DNA of 64,000 nt from Ruminiclostridium herbifermentans. GTDB lineage: Bacteria > Bacillota > Clostridia > Acetivibrionales > DSM-1351. The stretch is taken from assembly GCF_005473905.2 (NCBI RefSeq), contig NZ_CP061336.1, forward strand, positions 783,501 to 847,500, in the 5' to 3' direction. The translations under genes were made by a program, and so were the position numbers. Shown in pieces: positions 57,509 through 64,000 of the stretch. Below the pieces are notes generated by a model, which saw only the letters and a program-made list of their open reading frames with translations, was not told the origin of the DNA and did no database searches. The first letter of the stretch is position 1; every line of letters begins with the position of its first letter.

Positions 57509-57720
57509 TATAATACTAGTTTCTATAAGCTATTATAACGGTTTATACTTTTAGCAAATTAACTACTGTAGTTACTGTACGCTGCATTATTTGTACAGAA
57601 CTTTAGTTGGTGAGTCTATATAAGTATGTTTGTAAAGTGTTATAAATAGTTACTTTTACCGTTTAGAAAATTAGTATAAATAAAATAACATAATATGTTT
57701 TGAATTATTGGAGGATATAA

Positions 57721-59223
<1,503 letters not shown>

Positions 59224-59247
59224 GCTTAAAATTAAATTGTATTTAGT

Positions 59248-59289
59248 ACTTTGACTGTCAGGATTATGCATTATCTTAGCAGTCAAAGT
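59248..59289 (+). terminator. Hairpin after lysS
   Basis: ACTTTGACTG (59248-59257) pairs perfectly with CAGTCAAAGT (59280-59289), with a 22-base loop. No T run follows, so it may act as a processing or weak termination site ahead of the next gene, whose start is 37 bases away. Confidence 0.45.
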
Positions 59290-59325
59290 GCTATGTCATA
59301 TAAATACCCAGAAAGGAGGAGTAAA

Positions 59326-60237
59326 TTGAAATACACAACGAAAGAAGCAAGAGAAATATTGGGAGTTACAGAAGCTTCATCTAAGTATGAAATTGAAAAA
59401 AGATATGATATTATAATGAAAAAGTATCAAATGTTGAAGACAGATGGAAAGCTTGATGAGAAGGCTAAAGCTGATTTTGAAAAAAATACTGATGCATATA
59501 GAATTTTAATGGGTTACGAAATAGATGAACCACAGGAAAAAAGAGAACCAACTAAAACAGATAAGATCTTTATGAAAGCTGGTATTGACAAAAAGAAAGT
59601 AGACAACTTTTTTCACTATTACAAGTTTCATATTATAATAGGACTTGTGGCAATAGTTTTGGTAGCTCTTACAGTTAAATCTATAGTATTTAGAGTTGAA
59701 CCGGATATTAGACTTGGATTTATTGGAGAAATAAATACTTCAGAGTTTGATATACTTGGAACAAAAATAAAAGAACAAATACCTGAAATTAAGGAAATTT
59801 CCTTTGATTCAGCCAACTATACCAACCGTTATGCGGATCCTAATGAGTATGCAAATGTATCGAAAATAATGGTGCTTTTGTCAGCGTCAGATACAAATGT
59901 ATATTTAATAAATAAATTTGCCTATGATAGTTATGCAAATAATGGAGTGTTTATGCCTCTTGAAAATATTGCTAAAGACTTTCACATAGATATTTCAAAA
60001 AGTAATTATTTAAAAACTAGAGTAGTGGAGGAATGGGAAGATCCAAAGCTAGATCAAAAAGAAAGAAAAGTTATAAAGTATCGAGATGCTGAACCAGTAC
60101 TTTACGGTATTGATGTATCAGATAGCAAGTTTTTCGAAGGGATGAATATTGTTGGGCCTGAGAAGATTTTAGTTATTAGGACTGGCACAGAGGACTTAGA
60201 TTTGATTTTAAAATTAGTAAAGTTATTTGTAACTTAA
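59326..60237 (+). CDS. Membrane protein with a degenerate J-domain
   Basis: A 303-residue protein. Residues about 1-65 resemble a J-domain (TKEAREILGVTEASSKYEIEK followed by a helix and DAYRILMGYE), but the HPD tripeptide needed to activate DnaK is missing (the site reads KYQMLKTDGK). One membrane segment lies near residues 103-123 and the remaining ~180 residues should be outside the cell, without a recognised fold. The start is TTG 59326, 5 bases after AAAGGAGGAG. It lies 27 bases before the STAS gene and may belong to the same operon. The function is unknown. Confidence 0.7.
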   Translation: MKYTTKEAREILGVTEASSKYEIEKRYDIIMKKYQMLKTDGKLDEKAKADFEKNTDAYRILMGYEIDEPQEKREPTKTDKIFMKAGIDKKKVDNFFHYYKFHIIIGLVAIVLVALTVKSIVFRVEPDIRLGFIGEINTSEFDILGTKIKEQIPEIKEISFDSANYTNRYADPNEYANVSKIMVLLSASDTNVYLINKFAYDSYANNGVFMPLENIAKDFHIDISKSNYLKTRVVEEWEDPKLDQKERKVIKYRDAEPVLYGIDVSDSKFFEGMNIVGPEKILVIRTGTEDLDLILKLVKLFVT

Positions 60238-60264
60238 ATAGATTTTACTTAAAGGAGGGTTAGC

Positions 60265-60582
60265 ATGGAAAGTGTTCTTAAAGTTATAAAGGAGTCAATA
60301 GGTAACGACACTCAAATAATTCTTACAGGAGAGGTTGATATATATACATCACAATCATTAAAGAATGAACTCAATGAAGTGGTTAGTTATTGTCAGGGTG
60401 ATGTTTATATTGATTGTAAAGAGTTATCATATATTGACAGCACAGGTCTAGGAATACTTGTTGGGGCTCTTAAGGAAATACGTAAAAATAATAAGGATAT
60501 TTATATATCAAATATAAGAGAGAACATTAGAAAGTTGTTTATAATTACAGGATTAGATAAATTATTTAAAATAGCAGAATAA
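60265..60582 (+). CDS. Anti-sigma factor antagonist (STAS domain)
   Basis: A 105-residue SpoIIAA/RsbV-type protein. The phosphorylatable Ser59 lies in IDSTGLGIL, the hallmark of this family; dephosphorylated it should bind an RsbW-type kinase and free the sigma factor. The likely kinase and sigma factor lie 2.5 kb downstream at 63052 and 63439, separated by a stalk-domain membrane protein. AAAGGAGG lies 8 bases before the ATG. A strong terminator follows, so it is not strictly co-transcribed with the kinase. Confidence 0.93.
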   Translation: MESVLKVIKESIGNDTQIILTGEVDIYTSQSLKNELNEVVSYCQGDVYIDCKELSYIDSTGLGILVGALKEIRKNNKDIYISNIRENIRKLFIITGLDKLFKIAE

Positions 60583-60622
60583 AAATGAGATTAATTATTA
60601 AGTATAGTTATCAGCCACAGAT

Positions 60623-60677
60623 AAAGGCTAAATAAAACAGAGTGAAAAAGCTATGTTTTATTTAGCCTTTATTTTTA
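60623..60677 (+). terminator. Terminator of the STAS gene
   Basis: A perfect 17-bp stem (60623-60639 with 60654-60670) followed by ATTTTTAT. Confidence 0.93.
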
Positions 60678-60881
60678 TAAGGGAATCAATGAGGGATATC
60701 TTTTATATACTGATTTTTCGCTGGTATTTTGGATTGTAAAGTTGTATAATAGTTTTCTGTAATAAAGTAAAAAAATGCTATAATAATAAAATTATACTAA
60801 ATAATACACATTAAAAAATTATACAAAAATAGTAATATAAAAATTTATTGACGAAAATCTTAGTTTAGTAAGGGGGATAAG

Positions 60882-62318
60882 ATGCAAGACGAAGTACTTT
60901 CAATAAAGCTATTACTTGAAACATTATTTAAGACTTTAAAAAAAAGTACAAATTATTTTGCTTATACATATTTATTAAAGGATGTTTCACTAATTTCTAA
61001 ATGGAAGACAGGTAAAGCAGTTCCAAAGAATGAGGATATTGATAAAATTGTTGAGTTTGTAAATAACGAATCAACAGGAATGCAGAGACATTTAATTCGT
61101 GTCAAAATAGAAGAATATATTAATGATTCATTACTAGATTTATCACTTAAGAAAATGTTGCTTGGTATTGAAGATTTTTCTACGTTCTTAACTGAAACTT
61201 TGCTTATTTCTGTTTCTGATGTGGGCAAAAATTTAGATTTAAATATATCACAAAGTAATTTTCCTGCAAATTATGAGAATAATTATGAGAATAATTATGG
61301 AAATAATGAAAGAAATGAAAACTCAACCGAGACTATAGAGATTGAAGATACAAAAATTGCAGAAATCCCTACAATTTCACATGTGGTTCCACAAAAAATC
61401 AAACCTTTTTCAATGCTAGTTCACAAATATAGAACTATATTGATTTTATTGCTGATTATTGTGCTATGCAGTGCTGTATTTATTTTTAAACAGATTATAT
61501 CCAATAATGAAGAGAATAGCATTAAGTATACAAGTAATTACAGTATACCCAATGAAAAAAATACAATTATACTGTCAGAAGAATATTTTTTATCTTATAC
61601 TTATTTGAAAGATTCTGAAGATGGGGTTCAATTAGATATTAATGGAACTCCAATACCGTATTATAATTTTTACCCAAAGGTAATTAACAACGTAATATAT
61701 TTACCATTTAGCGATACATTTAAGCAATTGGGATTTTCGTTAATTAATTATAATGAAAAATTTCGCAGCTTCAAAGATCTACGTACTGGAAAAACTGTTA
61801 TGGCGGAGGTAGGCAGAAAGAATTTTCAGTATGATAACAAAGACATAGAACTTACAGAGCCAATAATAATGGAAGAATTAAATATATATATACCTGCATA
61901 TTGTTTAATGGGTTTTACTTCATATTTAGATAGAATGATTCCGTATAATATTGATATAATGGTTGATAGTAAAATACAACCTAAGTATGAGTTTGAGCCA
62001 CGTGTGATAAATGATACTTTGTATTTATCATTTAGATATTTATTTGAACTTTTTGATTATAATGTAAAGCCTGATAGAAGAATTAATGACGGTATAAACC
62101 GTGCTATTGCTGTAGATGGCAAACAAACTGTAACAGTTGAGGAAAGCAAGGAAATTGTAGTATTAAACGATAAGCCAGTGAATCTTAGTGCAGCAGTTCT
62201 AATGTTGGCAGATACAACATATGTTCCTGTGGATATTATCAAGCAGGTATTAAATATGGATTATAATTGGGACAGGGATAATAAAATATTAGAGATAACA
62301 ACTAGCAAAAGGAATTAA
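60882..62318 (+). CDS. Single-pass membrane protein with copper-amine-oxidase-type stalk domain
   Basis: A 478-residue protein of unknown role. Residues about 1-125 are cytoplasmic and helical (with SLISKWKTGKAVPKNEDIDK, like a degenerate XRE helix-turn-helix). A low-complexity Asn/Glu linker follows at 126-160, then one membrane segment at 185-205. The outer part has two copies of the copper amine oxidase N-domain pattern (PKVINNVIYLPFSDTFKQLG and PRVINDTLYLSFRYLFELF, then TYVPVDIIKQVLNMDYNWD). These domains bind cell-wall or other proteins, not copper. It lies between the STAS gene and the RsbW/sigma genes and could sense the envelope for that system, which is inference. The start follows AAGGGGG. 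Confidence 0.75.
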   Translation: MQDEVLSIKLLLETLFKTLKKSTNYFAYTYLLKDVSLISKWKTGKAVPKNEDIDKIVEFVNNESTGMQRHLIRVKIEEYINDSLLDLSLKKMLLGIEDFSTFLTETLLISVSDVGKNLDLNISQSNFPANYENNYENNYGNNERNENSTETIEIEDTKIAEIPTISHVVPQKIKPFSMLVHKYRTILILLLIIVLCSAVFIFKQIISNNEENSIKYTSNYSIPNEKNTIILSEEYFLSYTYLKDSEDGVQLDINGTPIPYYNFYPKVINNVIYLPFSDTFKQLGFSLINYNEKFRSFKDLRTGKTVMAEVGRKNFQYDNKDIELTEPIIMEELNIYIPAYCLMGFTSYLDRMIPYNIDIMVDSKIQPKYEFEPRVINDTLYLSFRYLFELFDYNVKPDRRINDGINRAIAVDGKQTVTVEESKEIVVLNDKPVNLSAAVLMLADTTYVPVDIIKQVLNMDYNWDRDNKILEITTSKRN

Positions 62319-63051
62319 ATAACCTTATATTTATACTTATATGGGGACAAATAAATTAACCGCTAAGCTTAGGCTTGGTGGTTTTAGTTTTTAGTTTAAC
62401 AAACCTAAGCTAATAAATAATAAAAAATGTTTTATTGCTAACTGAAGGACAATGATAAGATATAAAAGATAAGATATAAAAGATAAGATATATTAAATTT
62501 CGCAAAATTAAATAATGAACAAAATCGTGTATAGCAAAAGGTCTGCTCACTTTGTTATATCCTTATTTGACTCATATATTTATCACATGATATATTTAGT
62601 AGTATAAATAATAAGTGGTATTTTTTGAATATTAGAACTAATATGTTGTCTTATACAAGGAAGTTAAGTGCTTTTGCAAATTATCATAGGCTTAAATACA
62701 CTGCATATTAGTGCTGTTTAAGGTAAGCCTTCATATATTTTATTTGAGAGTGTATGAGCTGTTTCATAATAAGATTAAATCTTATGAAGATATAGCCTTT
62801 TTGCTATGATATAATATTAATGGGTATGGGTCAAAGTCCGAAAAGTTATTAAAAATCATAATTTAAGCATTTTTGAAAATAGAAGGATTAAATTGCCTAA
62901 AACTGATGGCTTATAAGAATAAAGGCTTTAGATGTAAATTTGGCTTTAGCAAAGGACTTCAAATTATTTTAAGACTTTGCTTCTCAATGAAATTAATTTG
63001 AAATTAATTAATTGAGAATAAAAATTAAATATAACAAGGAGAATTGGAATA
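62319..63051. other. Long AT-rich intergenic region before the RsbW-like gene
   Basis: About 730 bases without a credible gene. A hairpin with wobble pairs (AACCGCTAAGC 62358-62368 with GCTTGGTGGTT 62373-62383) and a T-rich tail may end the stalk-protein transcript. A 14-base unit (ATAAAAGATAAGAT) repeats about 2.6 times at 62454-62491. The rest, including the promoter of the kinase-sigma pair, could not be resolved. Confidence 0.45.
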
Positions 63052-63435
63052 ATGAGTAATATTTCTGATAAGGTTATGCTTGTGCTTCCCTTAAAAACTG
63101 AATTTGTTAGCACTGCTAGATTAACAGCGTCAAGTGTGGCTGCTAGAATGGGGTTTAATATTGATGAGGTTGAGGATATAAAGGTGGCTGTTTCTGAGGT
63201 TTGTAACATTATATTATCTCGTGCAGGAAATGGATTGGTACAATTTAAGATATCTTTTGAAATGTACAAGGACAGATTAGAAATGACCTTTACAGGTGAG
63301 GATGCAGAGTTACAGTGTTTTGAAGGTACACTTGAAAATGAATATGGCATATATATAATGAAAGCACTAATGGACTCTGTAGAACTTTGTAATGATAATC
63401 ATTCCATAGTTATGACTAAAAGGATTGGTGAATAA
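63052..63435 (+). CDS. RsbW-like anti-sigma factor (serine kinase)
   Basis: A 127-residue GHKL-fold protein. The N-box lies in VEDIKVAVSEVCNIIL, with the Asn expected to bind magnesium-ATP, and the glycine-rich G-box region is replaced by LENEYGIYIMKALMD, as in RsbW-type proteins. It should hold the sigma factor encoded 3 bases downstream and phosphorylate the STAS protein. AAGGAG lies 9 bases before the ATG. Its position directly before a SigB/F-type gene makes the assignment strong. Confidence 0.9.
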   Translation: MSNISDKVMLVLPLKTEFVSTARLTASSVAARMGFNIDEVEDIKVAVSEVCNIILSRAGNGLVQFKISFEMYKDRLEMTFTGEDAELQCFEGTLENEYGIYIMKALMDSVELCNDNHSIVMTKRIGE

Positions 63436-63438
63436 CTT

Positions 63439-64000
63439 ATGGAACAAAATAATAGAAACGTTGCTATGATGGAGGATGAAGAACTGTTTACGCTGTATTC
63501 CAATACAAATGACATTAAATACAGAAATGAAATTGTATCAAAATATTTGAACCTTGCTGAATACTTATCAAAAAAATTTATTAATAGAGGTGTTGATTTC
63601 GAAGATATATATCAAGTTGCTTGTTTGGCATTAATAAATGCTGTAGATAGATTTAGCCTGGATAAAGGAGTCAAGTTTGTTAGTTTTGCAACTCCTACAA
63701 TACTTGGAGAAATAAAGAGGTTTTTTAGGGACAAGAGTTCATCAATAAAGATTCCAAGAAGGCTTTATGAAGCTAGACAAGGACTAAATAAGGCAAGAGA
63801 TGAATTGACGCAACAATATGGTAGGGTTCCAAAAGCAGACGAAATAGCAGCATATATGGGAATAAGTGTAGAAACAGTTTTAGAATTGATTGAAGCTGGA
63901 AGTTCAACTATAATTAAGTCTTTAGATCAAAATATATACCAAGATAACGATGCTGAACTTGGTGATACCTTAGGATACGATGAAAAAACATATGAGAAAA
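63439..64000 (+). CDS. SigB/SigF-family sigma factor (partial, cut by window end)
   Basis: Alternative sigma factor, 187 residues visible and open at the window end. Region 2 includes FEDIYQVACLALINAVDRFS and KFVSFATPTILGEIKRFFRD, which bind core polymerase and the -10 element; region 3 follows (KIPRRLYEARQGLNKARDEL and VPKADEIAAYMGISVE). Region 4 lies beyond the window. It starts 3 bases after the RsbW-like gene. The layout anti-sigma then sigma, with a STAS gene nearby, is the partner-switching arrangement. Whether it is a general stress or a sporulation factor cannot be told here. Confidence 0.9.
   Translation, partial: MEQNNRNVAMMEDEELFTLYSNTNDIKYRNEIVSKYLNLAEYLSKKFINRGVDFEDIYQVACLALINAVDRFSLDKGVKFVSFATPTILGEIKRFFRDKSSSIKIPRRLYEARQGLNKARDELTQQYGRVPKADEIAAYMGISVETVLELIEAGSSTIIKSLDQNIYQDNDAELGDTLGYDEKTYEK

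Overview
The window is a low-GC, AT-rich chromosomal segment from a Gram-positive anaerobe of the class Clostridia. Supporting signs are purine-rich AGGAGG-type ribosome binding sites, frequent TTG and GTG starts, a perfect CIRCE operator ahead of groESL, a GerMN lipoprotein, and an RsbW/SigB-type regulatory locus. Several proteins look like those of mesophilic cluster III clostridia (Ruminiclostridium-like), but that placement is inference. No tRNA, rRNA, insertion sequence, prophage or CRISPR array was seen.

Layout. 1-9.3 kb: a GerMN lipoprotein, a small FmdB-type zinc ribbon protein, a compact Ku / DNA ligase / polymerase operon for end joining, galE, a sugar nucleotidyltransferase, a zinc-ribbon protein, long-form hpf (preceded by two exact DnaA boxes) and aroK. 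9.8-29.3 kb: the most striking part, a type I secretion locus. It has one giant 5141-residue RTX calcium-binding protein, an RTX-type ABC exporter with an inactivated C39-like domain, and a HlyD-type adaptor. 29.8-32.2 kb: pcrA. 32.4-39.5 kb: a carboxylate-type accessory cluster (DASS transporter, MmgE/PrpD protein and LysR regulator on the minus strand; a PreA-like flavoprotein-ferredoxin fusion and a MatC-like permease on the plus strand).

39.8-51.6 kb: a nearly complete histidine operon, hisZ-G-D-C-B-(purC)-H-A-F-IE, with a TPR gene at its end. Its separate genes hisD, hisC and hisH start inside copies of an intergenic repeat that carries the ribosome binding site. The presence of purC makes biochemical sense because HisH/HisF releases AICAR, a purine intermediate. 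51.7-59.2 kb: groES-groEL under CIRCE, a DUF6106-like membrane protein, an IMP dehydrogenase resembling the Tritrichomonas foetus enzyme, greA and lysS; a second structured repeat occurs upstream of both greA and lysS. 59.3-64 kb: a degenerate J-domain membrane protein, a STAS anti-anti-sigma factor, a stalk-domain membrane protein, an RsbW-like kinase and a SigB/F-type sigma factor cut by the window end.

The strongest candidates for new biology are the giant RTX protein exported by a type I system in an apparently single-membrane organism, with signs of recent internal recombination, and the repeat family that supplies translation initiation regions in the histidine operon.
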